In this document: one piece after another, positions 1 to 12,181 of the stretch
Numbering within the stretch: the first letter of the stretch is position 1
Layout: the number at the start of each line of letters is the position of its first letter
Source of the DNA: Vicugna pacos
Taxonomy: Eukaryota > Chordata > Mammalia > Artiodactyla > Camelidae
Length of the DNA: 64,000 bases
Assembly: GCF_048564905.1 (NCBI RefSeq)
Contig: NC_133002.1
Location: forward strand, 28,758,501-28,822,500
Direction of reading: 5' to 3'
Program-made: the position numbers and the translations under genes
The notes under the pieces: model-generated
What the model was told of the DNA's origin: nothing
Database searches by the model: none
What the model saw: only the letters and a program-made list of their open reading frames with translations

Positions 1-389
1 GAGGTACAAACTCCAAGTCGGATTTACAGTGAAAAATGCAGGATCATCTAACCGGCACTAGGTAACACACTGACATCCCAGAGTGACTGTTTCTCCTACA
101 ACCCGTTCCCTTTTTGCTAGATGAACCAACGTCTCTCCACACGCTCTGTTCTGAGAGTTAAACGAGTGTGAATGCCGTTTTCACCTAGCTTGTTTTGTAC
201 ACAAAGTTTCTCTTCAGTTGCATACTCCACTCCATACATATATATGGGGAGGTACAATCTTAAAGTCGGATTTACAGTGAATACTGCAGGAACTTCAAGA
301 CGGCACTAGGAAACACACTGAGAACCCAGAGTGAGTGTTTCTCCTACATCCCGTTTCTTTTGTGCTAGATGAACCAACGTCTCTCCACA

Positions 390-2985
390 AGCTCAGTTCT
401 GAGAGGTAAGCGTGTTTGAAATCCGTCCTTCACCTAGCTTGTTGGGAACAAATGTTTCTCTTCAGTTGCAAACTCCACTCCATACATATATATGTGGAGG
501 GACAAGCTCCAAGTCGGGTTTACAGTGAAAATTGCAGGAACTTCTAACCGGCACTAGGAAACACACTGAGAAACCAGAGTGAGTGTTTCTCCTGTAACCA
601 GTTCATTTTCTGCTAGATGAATGAACGGCTCACCATACGCTATGTTCTGAGAGACAAGCGTGTGTGAAAGCCGTTCTTCACCTAGCTTGTTGAGAACATC
701 AAGTTTCTCTTCAGTTGAAATCTTCACTCCATACATATATATGGGGAGGTATAATGTCCAAGACTGTTCTACAGTGTAAACTGCAGGAACCTCAAACCGG
801 CACTAGGAAACACACGGAGAAGCCAGAGTGAGTGTTTCGCCTGTAACCCATTCTGTTTGTGCTAGATGAACGAATGTCTCTCAATATCCTCAGTTCTGAG
901 AGTTAGGCATGTGTGAAAGTCGTCCTTCACCTAGCTTGTTGCGAACACAAAGTTTCTCTTCAGTGGCCAACACCAATCCATACATATATATGGGGAGGTT
1001 CAAGCTCCAAGTCGGTTTTACAGTGAAAAGAGCAGGAACTTCAAACCGGCACTAGGAAACACACTTAGGAACCAGAGTGAGTGTTTTGCCTGCAACCATT
1101 TTCCTTTCTGCTAGATGAACGAACGTCTCTCCACATGCTCAGTTCTGCGATTTAAGCGTGTGTGAAAGCCGTCCTTCACCTAGCTTGTTGGGAACACAAA
1201 GTTTCTCTTCAGTTGCAAACTCCACTCCATACATATATATGGGGAGATACAAGTTCCAAGTCGGTTTTACTGTGAAAATTGCAGGAACTTCAAACCGGCA
1301 CTAGGAAACACACTAAGAAACCACAGTGAGTGTTTCTCCTGCAACCCGTTCCCTTTGTGCTAGATGAATGGACCTCTCTCTACATGCTCAATTCTGATTG
1401 TTAAGCATGTGTGAAAGCCTTCCTTCACCTAGCTTGTTGGGAACACAATGTTTCTCTTTAGTTGCAAACTCCATTCCATACATATATATGGGAAGGGATA
1501 AGCTCTAAGTCGGTTTTACAGTTAAAACTGCTGGAACATCAAACCGGCACTAGGAAACTCACTGAGAAACGAGAGTGAGTGTTTCCCCTGCAACCACTTC
1601 ATTTTCTGCTAGATGAACGAACGGCTCACCACACGCTCTGTTCTGAGAGAAAAGCGTGTATGAAAGCCGTTCTTCACTTAGCTTGTTGAGAACATAAAGT
1701 TTCTCTTCAATTGAAATCTTCACTCCCTACATATATATGGGGAGGTAAAAGGTCCAAGAAGGTTTTACAGTCTAAACTGTAGTAACCTTAAACCGGCACT
1801 AGGAAACACACGGAGAATCCAGAGTGAGTGTTTCGCCTGTAACCCGTTCCATTTGTGCTAGATGAACGAAAGTCTCTCAACATCGTCAGTTCTGAGAGTT
1901 AGGCATGTGTGAAATCCGTCCTTTACCTAGCTTGTAGGGAAAACAAAGTTTCTCTTCAGTGGCAAACTCCAGTCCATACTTTATATATGGGGAGGTACAA
2001 ACTCCAAGTCGGATTTACAGTGAAAAATTCAGGATCATCTTACCGGCACTAGGTAACACACTGACATCCCAGAGTGAGTGTTTCTCCTACAACCCGTTCC
2101 CTTTCTGCTAGATGAACCAACGTCTCTCCACACGCTCTGTTCTGAGAGTTAAACGAGTGTGAATGCCGTCTTTCACCTAGCTTGTTTTGTACACAAAGTT
2201 TCTCTTCAGTTGCATACTCCACTCCATACATATATATGGGGAGGTACAATCTTTAAGTCGGATTTACAGTGAATACTGCAGGAACTTCAAGACGGCACTA
2301 GGAAACACACTGAGAACCCAGAGTGAGTGTTTCTCCTACATCCCGTTCCTTTTGTGCTAGATGAACCAACGTCTCTCCACACGCTCAGTTCTGAGAGTTA
2401 TACGATTGTGAAAGCCGTCCGTCACCTAGCTTGTTTTGTACACAAAGTTTCTCTTCAGTTGCATACTCCACTACATACATATATATGGGGAGGTACAAAC
2501 TCAAATTAGGATTTAGTGAAAACTGTAGGAACTTCAAAACGGCACTAGGAAACACACTGAGAAACCAGAGTGAGTGTTACTCCTGCAAACCATTCTCTTT
2601 GTGTCAAAAGAACGAACGTTCTCCACATGCTCCATTCTGAGAAAAAAGCGTTTGTGAAAGCCGTCCTTCACCTAGCTTGTTGAGAACACAAAATTTTTCT
2701 TCAGTTGCAAACACATATCCATATATATATATGGGGAGGTACATGCTCCAAGTCGGTTTTACAGTGAAAAATGCAGGAACTTCAAACCGGCACAAGGAAT
2801 CACACTCAGAAAACTGAGTCATTGTTTCCCCTGCAACAAATTCACCTTTGCTAGATGAAACAACGTCTCTCCACATGCTCATTTCAGAGACTTAACCGTG
2901 AGTGAAAGCCTTCATTTACCTAGCATGTTTGGAAAACAAAGATATTCTTCAGTTGGAAACCCCACTCCATACATATATATGGGGA
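390..2985 (+). repeat. Duplicated block I (about 10.5 monomers; paralogue at 9833-12180)
   Basis: The order of monomer variants here recurs downstream. From about 390 to 950 the offset is 9,443 bp (for example AATGTTTCTC at 451 and 9894). From about 1220 to 2985 it is 9,194 bp (for example CCACAGTGAG at 1321 and 10515). The difference of 249 bp is one monomer that is present here (about 966-1220) and absent from the paralogue. Similarity fades left of about 390, where the upstream monomers differ, and right of about 2985, where this block reads GCTCCAAAAAG and the paralogue reads GCTCCGAATAC. Boundaries are by eye and good to a few tens of bases. Confidence 0.8.
2719..2734 (+). repeat. Extended perfect palindrome form of the AT box
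   Basis: CC, twelve alternating A/T bases and GG make a perfect 16-bp palindrome. Another perfect 16-bp form is at 15643-15658 and a 14-bp form at 11914-11927. The standard box has only the 10-bp palindrome CATATATATG. The extended forms sit at the entry to subfamily-B monomers. Confidence 0.75.
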
Positions 2986-3933
2986 GGTAGAAGCTCCAAA
3001 AAGTTTTTACAGTGCAAACTGCAGAAACTTCTAAGCCGCATTAGGAAACACACTGAGATCCCAGAGTGAATGTTTCTCCTGCAACGTGTTCCATTTCTGC
3101 TAGATAAACGAACGTCTCTCCACTTGCTCAGTTCTGAGAGTTAAGCGTGTGTGAAAGCCGTCCTTCACCTAGCTTGCTGGGAACACAAAGTTTTTCTTTC
3201 GTTTTAAACTCCACTCCATACATATATGTGGGGAGGTACAAGCTCCAAGTCGGTTTTACTGTGAATACTGCAGGAACTTCAAACCGGCACTATTAAACAC
3301 ACTGAAAACTAGAGTGAGTGTTTCCCCTGCAACCCGTTCCCTTTGTGCTAGATGAATGAAAGTCTCTCAACATCCTCAGTTCTGAAATTTATGCATGTGT
3401 GAAATCCGTCCTTTACCTAGGTTGTTGGGAACACAAAGTTTCTCTTCATTTGCAAACCACTCCATACATATATATGGGGAGGTACAAGATCCAAGTCGGT
3501 TTTACAGTGAAAAATGCAGGAACTTCAAACCGGCACTAGGAAACCCACTGACAATCCAGAGTGAGTATTTCTCCTACATCTCGTTCCCTTTGTGCTAGAT
3601 GAAACAACGTCTCTCCACACGCTTTGTTCTGAGAGTTAAATGAGTGTGAAAGCCGTCCTTCACCTACCTTATTTTGTACACAAAGTTTCTCTTCAGTTGC
3701 AAACTCCACTCCAAACATATATATGGGGAGGTACAATCTCAAATTCGGATTTACAGTGAATACTGCATGAACTTCAAAACGGCACTAGGAAACACACTGA
3801 GAAACCAGAATGAGTGTTTCTCATGCAACTCATTCTCTTTGTGCCAGAAGAACGAACATTCTACACATGCTCCATTCTGAGAGTAAAGCGTTTGTTAAAG
3901 CCTTCCTTCACCTAGCTTGTTGGGAACACAAAA

Positions 3934-4808
3934 TTTCTCTTCAGTTCCAAACTCAAGTCCATATATATATATAGGGATGTACATGCTCCAAATCGGTTTT
4001 ACAATGAAAAATACAGGAACTTCAAACCGGCACAATGAATCACAATCAGATACTTGAGTGATTGTTTACCCTGCAACAAGTTCACCTTGTGCTAGATGAA
4101 ACAACGTCTCTCCACATGTTCATTTCAAGACTTAACCGTGAGTGAAAGCCTTCGTTCACCTAGCATGTTTGGAACACAAGATATTCTTCAGTTGGAAACC
4201 ACACTCCATACATATATATGGGGAGGTACAAGCTCCGAATACTTTTTAAAGTGCAAACTGCAGAAACTTCTAAGCCGCATTAGGAAACACACTGAGATCC
4301 CAGAGTGAATGTTTCTCCTACAAGCCATTCTCTTTGTGCTAGATGAACGAACGTCTCTCCACATGCTCAATTCTGAGAGTTAAGCATGTGTGAATCCCTT
4401 CCTTCACCTAACTTGTTGGGAACACAAACTTTCTCTTTAGTTGCAAACGCCATTCCATACATATATATTGGGAGGTAAAAGTTCCAAGTCGGTTTGACAG
4501 TGAAAATTGCAGGAACTTCAAACCGGCACTAGGAAAAACACTGACAACCCAGAGTGAGTGTTTCTCCTACAAACCGTTCCCTTTGTGCTAGATGAATGAA
4601 CGTCTCTCCACATGCTCAGTTCTGAGAGGTAAGCGTGTTTGAAATCCGCCCTTCACCTAGCTTGTTGGGAACAAAAGTTTCTCTTCAGTTGCAAACTCCA
4701 CTCCATACAAATATATGGGGAGGGACAAGCTCCAAGTCGGGTTTACAGTGAAAACGGCAGGAACTTCAAACCGGCACTAGGAAACACACTGAGAAACCAG
4801 AGTGAGTG
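3934..4808 (+). repeat. Tandem four-monomer duplication, left copy
   Basis: This 875-bp stretch is repeated almost perfectly at 4927-5801, an offset of 993 bp or four monomers. Shared oddities include a 5'-CAAGTCCATATATATATATA variant AT box, the run GCTCCGAATACTTTTTAAAG, and a TATATATTGGGAGG variant. The match ends where this copy reads AGTGAGTGATTCTCC and the other reads AGTGAGTGTTTCTCC. The 118 bases between the two copies (4809-4926) are of a different variant type, found again at about 6301, 7297 and 8291, so the unit has been edited since it duplicated. Confidence 0.85.
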
Positions 4809-4926
4809 ATTCTCCTGCAACCCAATCCGTTTGTGCTAGATGAACGAACGTCTCTACATATGCTCAGTTCTGAGAGATAAACATGTGTGAAAGCCGTCCT
4901 TCAACTATCTTGTTGGGAACACAAAG

Positions 4927-5801
4927 TTTCTCTTCAGTTCCAAACTCAAGTCCATATATATATATAGGGAGGTACATGCTCCAAATCGGTTTTACAATGA
5001 AAAATACAGGAACTTCAAACCGGCACAATGAATCACAATCAGATACTTGAGTGATTGTTTACCCTGCAACAAGTTCACCTTGTGCTAGATGAAACAACGT
5101 CTCTCCACATGTTCATTTCAAGACTTAACCGTGAGTGAAAGCCTTCGTTCACCTAGCATGTTTGGAACACAAGATATTCTTCAGTTGGAAACCGCACTCC
5201 ATACATATATATGGGGAGGTACAAGCTCCGAATACTTTTTAAAGTGCAAACTGCAGAAACTTCTAAGCCGCATTAGGAAACACACTGAGATCCCAGAGTG
5301 AATGTTTCTCCTACAAGCCATTCTCTTTGTGCTAGATGAACGAACGTCTCTCCACATGCTCAATTCTGAGAGTTAAGCATGTGTGAATCCCTTCCTTCAC
5401 CTAGCTTGTTGGGAACACAAACTTTCTCTTTAGTTGCAAACGCCATTCCATACATATATATTGGGAGGTAAAAGTTCCAAGTCGGTTTGACAGTGAAAAT
5501 TGCAGGAACTTCAAACCGGCACTAGGAAAAACACTGACAACCCAGAGTGAGTGTTTCTCCTACAAAGCGTTCCCTTTGTGCTAGATGAATGAACGTCTCT
5601 CCACATGCTCAGTTCTGAGAGGTAAGCGTGTTTGAAATCCGCCCTTCACCTAGCTTGTTGGGAACAAAAGTTTCTCTTCAGTTGCAAACTCCACTCCATA
5701 CAAATATATGGGGAGGGACAAGCTCCAAGTCGGGTTTACAGTGAAAACGGCAGGAACTTCAAACCGGCACTAGGAAACACACTGAGAAACCAGAGTGAGT
5801 G
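4927..5801 (+). repeat. Tandem four-monomer duplication, right copy
   Basis: Partner of 3934-4808, 993 bp downstream. The few differences I see are single bases, for example the base after GGAAACC just before the AT box near 4199 and 5192. The second half of this copy (from about 5218) is in turn the closest relative of 12182-12850, so the segment was used as a source more than once. Confidence 0.85.
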
Positions 5802-6536
5802 TTTCTCCTGCAACGAGTTCATTTTCTGTTAGATGAACGAACGTCTCCCCACACGCTCTGTTCTGAGAGACAAGCGTGTGTGAAAGCCGTTTTTCACCTA
5901 GCTTGTTGAGAACATCAAGTTTCTCGTCAGTTGAAATCTTCATTCAATACATATATATGGGGAGGTATAAGGTCCAAGACGGTTTTACAGTGTAAACTGC
6001 AGGAACCTCAAACCGGCACTAGGAAACACACGGAGAAGCCAGAGTGAGTGTTTCGCCTGTAACCCGTTCCGTTTGTGCTAGATGAACGAAAGTCCCTCAA
6101 CTTCCTCAGTTCTGAGAGTTAGGCATGTGTGAAAGTCGTCCTTCACCTAGCTTGTTGGGAACACAAAGTTTCTCATCAGTTGCAAACTCCACTCCATACT
6201 TAATATATGGGGAGGTACAAGCTCCAAGTAGGTTTTACAGTGAAAACTGCAGGAACATGGAACCGGCACTAGGAAATACACTGAGAAACCAGAGTGAGTG
6301 ATTCTCCTGCAACCCAATCCGTTTGTGCTAGATGAACGAACGTCTCTACATATGCTCAGTTCTGAGAGATAAACATGTGTGAAAGCCGTCCTTCAACTAT
6401 CTTGTTGGGAACACAAAGTTTCTCTTCAGTTGCAAACTCCAATCCATACGTACATAAGGGAATGTACAAGCTCCAAGTCGGTTTTACTGTGAAAAATGTA
6501 GGAACTTCAAAACGGTACTAGGAAACACACTGAGAA
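5560..6536 (+). repeat. Duplicated four-monomer block, copy at 5.6 kb (partner 7550-8525)
   Basis: The sequence recurs about 1,990 bp (eight monomers) downstream with the same unusual features in order: an ACAAATATATGG box with GGGACAAGCTCC, the GAGAACATCAAG / TTGAAATCTTCAC pair, the CGGAGAAGCC / TTTCGCCTGTAACCC pair, TACTTAATATATGG, and the contracted AT box ATACGTACATAAGGG (near 6445). Offsets near the end drop to 1,989 because of a one-base loss in the partner near 8140 (CACCTAGTTGTTGGG). Overlap with the previous duplication shows that events were layered. Confidence 0.8.
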
Positions 6537-7549
6537 ACCAGAGTGAGTATTTCTCCCGCAACATTTTCCCTTTATGCTAGATGAATGAACGTCTCTCCAC
6601 ATCCTGAGTTCTGAGGTTTAAGCGTGTGAGAAAGCCGTCCTTCACCTAGGTTGTTGGGAACACAAAGTTTCTCTTCAGTTGCAAACTCAACTCAATACGT
6701 ATATATGGGCATGTACAAGCTCCATGTCGCTTGTACATTGAAAACTGCAGGAACATTAAACCGGTACTAGGAAACACACTGAGAAACCAGAGTGAGTGTT
6801 TCTCCTGCAAATCGTTCCATTTGTGCTAGATGAAAGAACGTCTCTCCACATGCTCAGTTCTGAGTGTCAAGCGTGTGTGAAAGCCGTCCTTCACCTAACT
6901 TGTTGGGAACACAAAGTTTCTCTTCAGTTGCAATCTCCACTCCATACACATATATGGGGAGTTACAAGTTCCAAGTTGGTTTTACAGTGGAAACTGCAGG
7001 AACTTCAAACCAGCACTAGGAAACACACTGAGAAACCAGAGTGAGTGTTTCTCCTACAACCCGTTACCTTTGTGCTAGGTGAATGAACGTCTCTCCACAT
7101 GCTCATTTCTGAGAGGTAAGCGTGTTTGAAATCCGTCCTTCACCTAGCTTGTTGGGAACAAAACTTTCTCTTCAGTTGCAAACTCCACTCCATTCTTTAT
7201 ATATGGGGAGGTATAAGCTCCAAGTCGGTTTTACAGTGAAAACTGCAGGAACTTGGAACCGGCACTAGGAATTACACTGAGATACCAGAGTGAGTGATTC
7301 TCCTGCAACCCAATCCGTTTGTGCTAGATGAACGAACGTCTCTCCATATGCTCAGTTCTGAGAATTAAACATGTGTGAAAGCCGTCCTTCAACTATCTTG
7401 TTGGGAACACAAAGTTTCTCTTCAGTTGCAAACTCCAACCCATACGTATAAGGGAATGTACAAGCTCCAAGTCGGTTTTACTGTGAAAAATGTAGGAACT
7501 TCACACCGGCACGAGGAAACACACTGAGAACACAGAGTGTGTGTTTCTC
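6537..7549 (+). repeat. Ordinary satellite monomers between duplicated blocks
   Basis: About four monomers connecting two copies of the same block. The part from about 7186 to 7475 resembles 6190-6480 and 8180-8470 (offsets about 996 and 994 bp), including the TTGGAACCGGCACT-type junction and the ATTCTCCTGCAACCCAATCCG variant. The rest holds near-consensus monomers. No inserted element is seen. Confidence 0.75.
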
Positions 7550-8525
7550 CTACAAACCGATCCCTTTGTGCTAGATGAATGAACGTCTCTCCACATGCTC
7601 AGTTCTGAGAGGTAAGCGTGTTTGAAATCCGTCCTTCAACTAGCTTGTTGGGAACAAAAGTTTCTCTTCAGTTGCAAACTCCACTCCATACAAATATATG
7701 GGGAGGGACAAGCTCCAAGTCGGGTTTACAGTGAAAACGGCAGGAACTTCAAACCGGCACTAGGAAACACACTGAGAAACCAGAGTGAGTGTTTCTCCTG
7801 CAACCAGTTCATTTTCTGTTAGATGAACGAACGTCTCCCCACACGCTCTGTTCTGAGAGACAAGCGTGTGTGAAAGCCGTTCTTCACCTAGCTTGTTGAG
7901 AACATCAAGTTTCTCTTCAGTTGAAATCTTCACTCAATACATATATATGGGGAGGTATAAGGTCCAAGACGGTTTTACAGTGTAAGCTGCAGGAACCTCA
8001 AACCGGAACTAGGAAACACACGGAGAAGCCAGAGTGAGTGTTTCGCCTGTAACCCGTTCCGTTTGTGCTAGATGAACGAAAGTCCCTCAACTTCCTCAGT
8101 TCTGAGATTTAGGCATGTGTGAAAGTCGTCCTTCACCTAGTTGTTGGGAACACAAAGTTTCTCATCAGTTGCAAACTCCACTCCATACTTAATATATGGG
8201 GAGGTACAAGCTCCAAGTCGGTTTTACAGTGAAAACTGCAGGAACTTGGAACCGGCACTTGGAAATACACTGAGAAACCAGAGTGAGTGATTCTCCTGCA
8301 ACCCAATCCGTTTGTGCTAGATGAACGAACGTCTCTACATATGCTCAGTTCTGAGAGATAAACATGTGTGAAAGCCGTCCTTCAACTATCTTGTTGGGAA
8401 CACAAAGTTTCTCTTCAGTTGCCAACTCCAATCCATACGTATATAAGGGAATATACAAGCTCCAAGTCGGTTTTACTGTGAAAAATGTAGGAACTTCAAA
8501 ACGGCACTAGGAAACACACTGAGAA
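7550..8525 (+). repeat. Duplicated four-monomer block, copy at 7.6 kb (partner 5560-6536)
   Basis: Downstream partner of the block at 5.6 kb. It carries the same monomer order and the same contracted AT box, here ATACGTATATAAGGG near 8435. A one-base deletion in CACCTAGTTGTTGGG near 8140 is private to this copy. Its last monomer leads into an AACGTAACAGCACACGC variant at about 8577, which reappears at about 13050 in a separate block. Confidence 0.8.
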
Positions 8526-9832
8526 CCCAGAGTGTGTGTTTCTTCTGCAACCCATTCCCTTTGTGCTAGATGAACGAACGTAACAGCACACGCTCAGTTC
8601 TGAGAGTCAAGCGGGTGTGAAAGCCATCCTTCACCTAGCTTGTTGGGAACTCAAAGTTTCTCTTCAGTTCCAAACTCGACTCCATACATATATATATGGA
8701 GGGACAATCTCCAAATCAGTTTTAAAATGAAAACTGCAAGAACATCAAACCGGTACTAGCAATCACAATCAGAAACATGAGTGATTGTTTCCCCTGCAAC
8801 AAATTCCCCTTGTGCTAGATGAAACGAAGGCTCTCCACATGCTCATTTCAGAGACTGAACCGTGTGTGAAAGCCTTCGTTCACCTAGCTTGTTGGGAACA
8901 CAAAGTTTCTCTCCAGGTGCAAACTCCAATCCATACATATATATGGAGATGTACAAGCTCCAAGTCGTTTTTACAGTGAAAACTGCAGGAACTTCAAAAC
9001 GGCACTAGGAAACACACTAGAACCCAGAGTGAGTGTTTCTCCTACATCCCGTTCCCTTTGTGCTAGATGAACCAACGTCTCTCCACACGCACAGTTCTGA
9101 GAGTTAAACGAGTGTGAAAGCCGTCCTTCACCTAGCTTGTTTTGTATACAAAATTTCTCTTCAGTTGCATACTCCACTCCATACATATATATGGGGAGGT
9201 ACAATCTCAAATTCGGATTTACAGTGAAAACTACAGGAACTTCAAAACGTCATTAGGAAACACACTGAGAAAACAGAGTGATTGTTTCCCCTGCAACAAT
9301 TTCCCCTTTTGCTTGATGAAATAAAGTCTCTCCACATGCTCAATTCATAGAATTCAGCGTGTGTGATATCCTCCCTTCACCTAGTTTGTTGGGAACACAA
9401 AGGTATACTTCAGTTGAAATCACCACTCCATACGTATATATGGGGAGGAACAAGTTCCAACTACGTTTTACAGTGAAACCTGCAGAATTTTCTAAGCCGC
9501 ATTAGGAAACACACTGAAATCCCAGAGTGAATGTTTCCCCTGCAACCGATTCCCTTTGTGCTAGATGAATGAACGTTCTCCACATGATCCGTTCTGAAAG
9601 AAAAGCGTTTGTGAAAGCCGTCCTTCATGTAGCTTGTGGGAACACAAACTTTCTCTTCAGTTGACAACTCCACTCCATACATATATATGGGTAGGTTCAA
9701 GCTCCAAGTCGGTTTTACAGTGAAAACTGCAGGAACTTCAAACCGGCCCTAGGAAACACACTGAGAAACCAGAGAGAGTGTTTCTCCTACAACCCGCTAC
9801 CTTAGTGCTAGATGAATGAACGTCTCTCCACA
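8526..9832 (+). repeat. Monomers including the subfamily-B/C pair
   Basis: About five monomers. Two belong to a divergent subfamily marked by AATCACAATCAGAAA/GTGATTGTTTCCCCTGC, GATGAAACGAAGG or GATGAAATAAAG, and CTCATTTCAGAGACT (near 8755-8900 and 9270-9430). The second is followed by a monomer with TTTCTAAGCCGCATTAGG and GAAATCCCAGAGTGAATG. This B then C order is the same as elsewhere in the left domain. The stretch around 9000-9270 is of the type with TTTTGTATACAAAATTTCTC and CAATCTCAAATTCGGATTTAC. Confidence 0.75.
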
Positions 9833-12180
9833 TGCTCAGTTCTGAGAGGTAAGCGTGTTTGAAATCCGTCCTTCAACTAGCTTGTTGGGAACAAATGTTT
9901 CTCTTCAGTTGCAAACTCCACTCCATACATATATATGGGGAGGGACAAGCTCCAAGTCGGGTTTACAGTGAAAATTGCAGGAACTTCTAACCGGCACTAG
10001 GAAACAAACTGAGAAACCAGAGTGAGTGTTTCTCCTGCAACCAGTTCATTTTCTGCTAGATGAATGAACGGCTCACCATACGCTATGTTCTAAGAGACAA
10101 GCGTGTGTGAAAGCCGTTCTTCACCTAGCTTGTTGAGAACATAAAGTTTCTCTTCAGTTGAAATCTTCACTCCATACATATATACGGGGAGGTATAATGT
10201 CCAAGACGGTTCTACAGTGTAAACTGCAGGAACCTCAAACCGGCACTAGGAAACACACGGAGAAGCCAGAGTGAGTGTTTCGCCTGTAACCCGTTCTGTT
10301 TGTGCTAGATGAACGAATGTCTCTCAACATCCTCAGTTCTGAGAGTTAGGCATGTGTGAAAGCCGTCCTTCACCTAGCTTGTTGGGAACACAAAGTTTCT
10401 CTTCAGTTGCAAACTCCACTCCATACATATATATGGGGAGATACAAGTTCCAAGTCGGTTTTACTGTGAAAATTGCAGGAACTTCAAACCGGCACTAGGA
10501 ATCACACTAAGAAACCACAGTGAGTGTTTCTCCTGCAACCCGTTCCCTTTGTGCTAGATGAATGGACGTCTCTCTACATGCTCAATTCTGAGTGTTAAGC
10601 ATGTGTGAAAGCCTTCCTTCACCTAGCTTGTTGGGAACACAATGTTTCTCTTTATTTGCAAACTCCATTCCATACATATATATGGGAATGGATTATCTCT
10701 AAGTCGGTTTTACAGTTAAAACTGCTGGAACATCAAACCGGCACTAGGAAACTCACTGAGAAACGAGAGTGAGTGTTTCCCCTGCAACCACTTCATTTTC
10801 TGCTAGATGAACGAACGGCTCACCACACGCTCTGTTCTGAGAAACAAGCATGCATGAAAGCCGTTATTCACCTAGCTTGTTGAGAACATAAAGTTTCTCT
10901 TCAATTGAAAACTTCACTCCCTACATATATATGGGGAGGTAAAAGTCCAAGAAGGTTTTACAGTGTAAACTGTAGTAACCTCAAACCGGCACTAGGAAAC
11001 ACACGGAGAATCCAGAGTGAGTGTTTCGCCTGTAACCCGTTCCATTTGTGCTCGATGAACGAAAGTCTCTTAACGTCGTCAGTTCTGAGAGTTTGGCATG
11101 TGTGAAATCCGTCCTTTACCTAGCTTGTAGGGAAAACAAAGTTTCTCTTCAGTGGCAAACTCCAGTCCATACTTTATATATGGGGAGGTACAAACTCCAA
11201 GTCGGATTTACAGTGAAAAATGCAGGATCATCTAACCGGCACTAGGTAACACACTGACATCCCAGAGTGAGTGTTTCTCCTACAACCCGTTCCCTTTTTG
11301 CTAGATGAACCAACGTCTCTCCACACGCTCTGTTCTGAGAGTTAAACGACTGTGAATGCCGTCTTTCACCTAGCTTGTTTTGTACACAAAGTTTCTCTTC
11401 AGTTGCATAATCCACTCCATACATATATATGGGGAGGTACAATCTTAAAGTCGGATTTACAGTGAATACTGCAGGAACTTCAAGACGGCACAAGGAAACA
11501 CACTGAGAACCCAGAGTGAGTGTTTCTCCTACATCCCGTTCCTTTTGTGCTAGATGAACCAACGTCTCTCCACACGCTCAGTTCTGAGAGTTAAACGATT
11601 GTGAAAGCCGTCCGTCACCTAGCTTGTTTTGTACACAAAGTTTCTCTTTAGTTGCATACTCCACTCCATACATATATATGGGGAGGTACAAACTCAAATT
11701 AGGATTTAGAGAAAACTGTAGGAACTTCAAAACGGCACTAGGAAACACACTGAGAAACCAGAGTGAGTGTTTCTCCTGCAAACCATTCTCTTTGTGTCAG
11801 AAGAACGAACGTTCTCCACATGCTCCATTCTGAGAAAAAATCGTTTGTGAAAGCCGTACTTCACCTAGCTTGTTGAGAACACAAAATTTCTCTTCAGTTG
11901 CAAACACATCTCCATATATATATATGGGGAGGTACATGCTCCAAGTCGGATTTACAGTGAAAAATGCAGGAACTTCAAACCGGCACAAGGAATCACACTC
12001 AGAAAACTGAGTCATTGTTTCCCCTGCAACAAATTCACCTTGTGCTAGATGAAACAACGTCTCTCCACATGCTCAATTCAGAGACTTAACCGTGAGTGAA
12101 ACCCTTCATTTACCTAGCATGTTTGGAACACAAAGATATTCTTCAGATGGAAACCCCACTCCATACATATATATGGGGAG
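9833..12180 (+). repeat. Duplicated block II (about 9.5 monomers; paralogue of 390-2985)
   Basis: This is the downstream relative of block I with the same order of variant monomers but one fewer monomer. The junction of the two offsets (9,443 then 9,194 bp) falls around 10360-10410, where a monomer with CGCCTGTAACCC is followed directly by the one with GAGATACAAGTTCC. Compared with block I there are scattered single-base differences, so the duplication is clearly older than the homogeneous array on the right. It ends near 12180, where the sequence switches to that seen at about 5218. Confidence 0.8.
10426..10674 (+). repeat. Representative satellite monomer (249 bp, AT box to AT box)
   Basis: This monomer is close to the array-wide consensus and serves as a reference. 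It begins at the palindrome CATATATATG and the next palindrome begins at 10675. In order it holds the AT box, AAGTTCCAAGTCGGTTTTAC, TGCAGGAACTTCAAACCGGC, a GAAACAC...GTGTTTC-like dyad (here partly degraded), TCTCCTGCAACCCGTTCCC, TGCTAGATGAATG, a GAGTGTTAAGCATGTGTGAAAG segment shared in variant form by most monomers, CACCTAGCTTGTTGGGAAC, and a pyrimidine-rich GTTTCTCTTT stretch before the next AT box. No canonical CENP-B box (NTTCGNNNNANNCGGGN) is present on either strand. The phase chosen here is arbitrary. Confidence 0.85.
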
Positions 12181-12181
12181 G

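Noticed and set aside
9694-9720. RNA polymerase III B-box-like GGTTCAAGCTCC
   Set aside because: The spacing of the final CC is wrong for a B box, no matching A box lies at the right distance, and most monomers read GGTACAAGCTCC. It is a satellite variant, not a tRNA or SINE promoter.
11242-11562. 106-codon frame on the - strand, longest clean frame of the left domain
   Set aside because: It runs through more than one satellite monomer and simply repeats the monomer translation. Its relatives at 2049 and 18443 are shorter, as expected for drift and not for selection.
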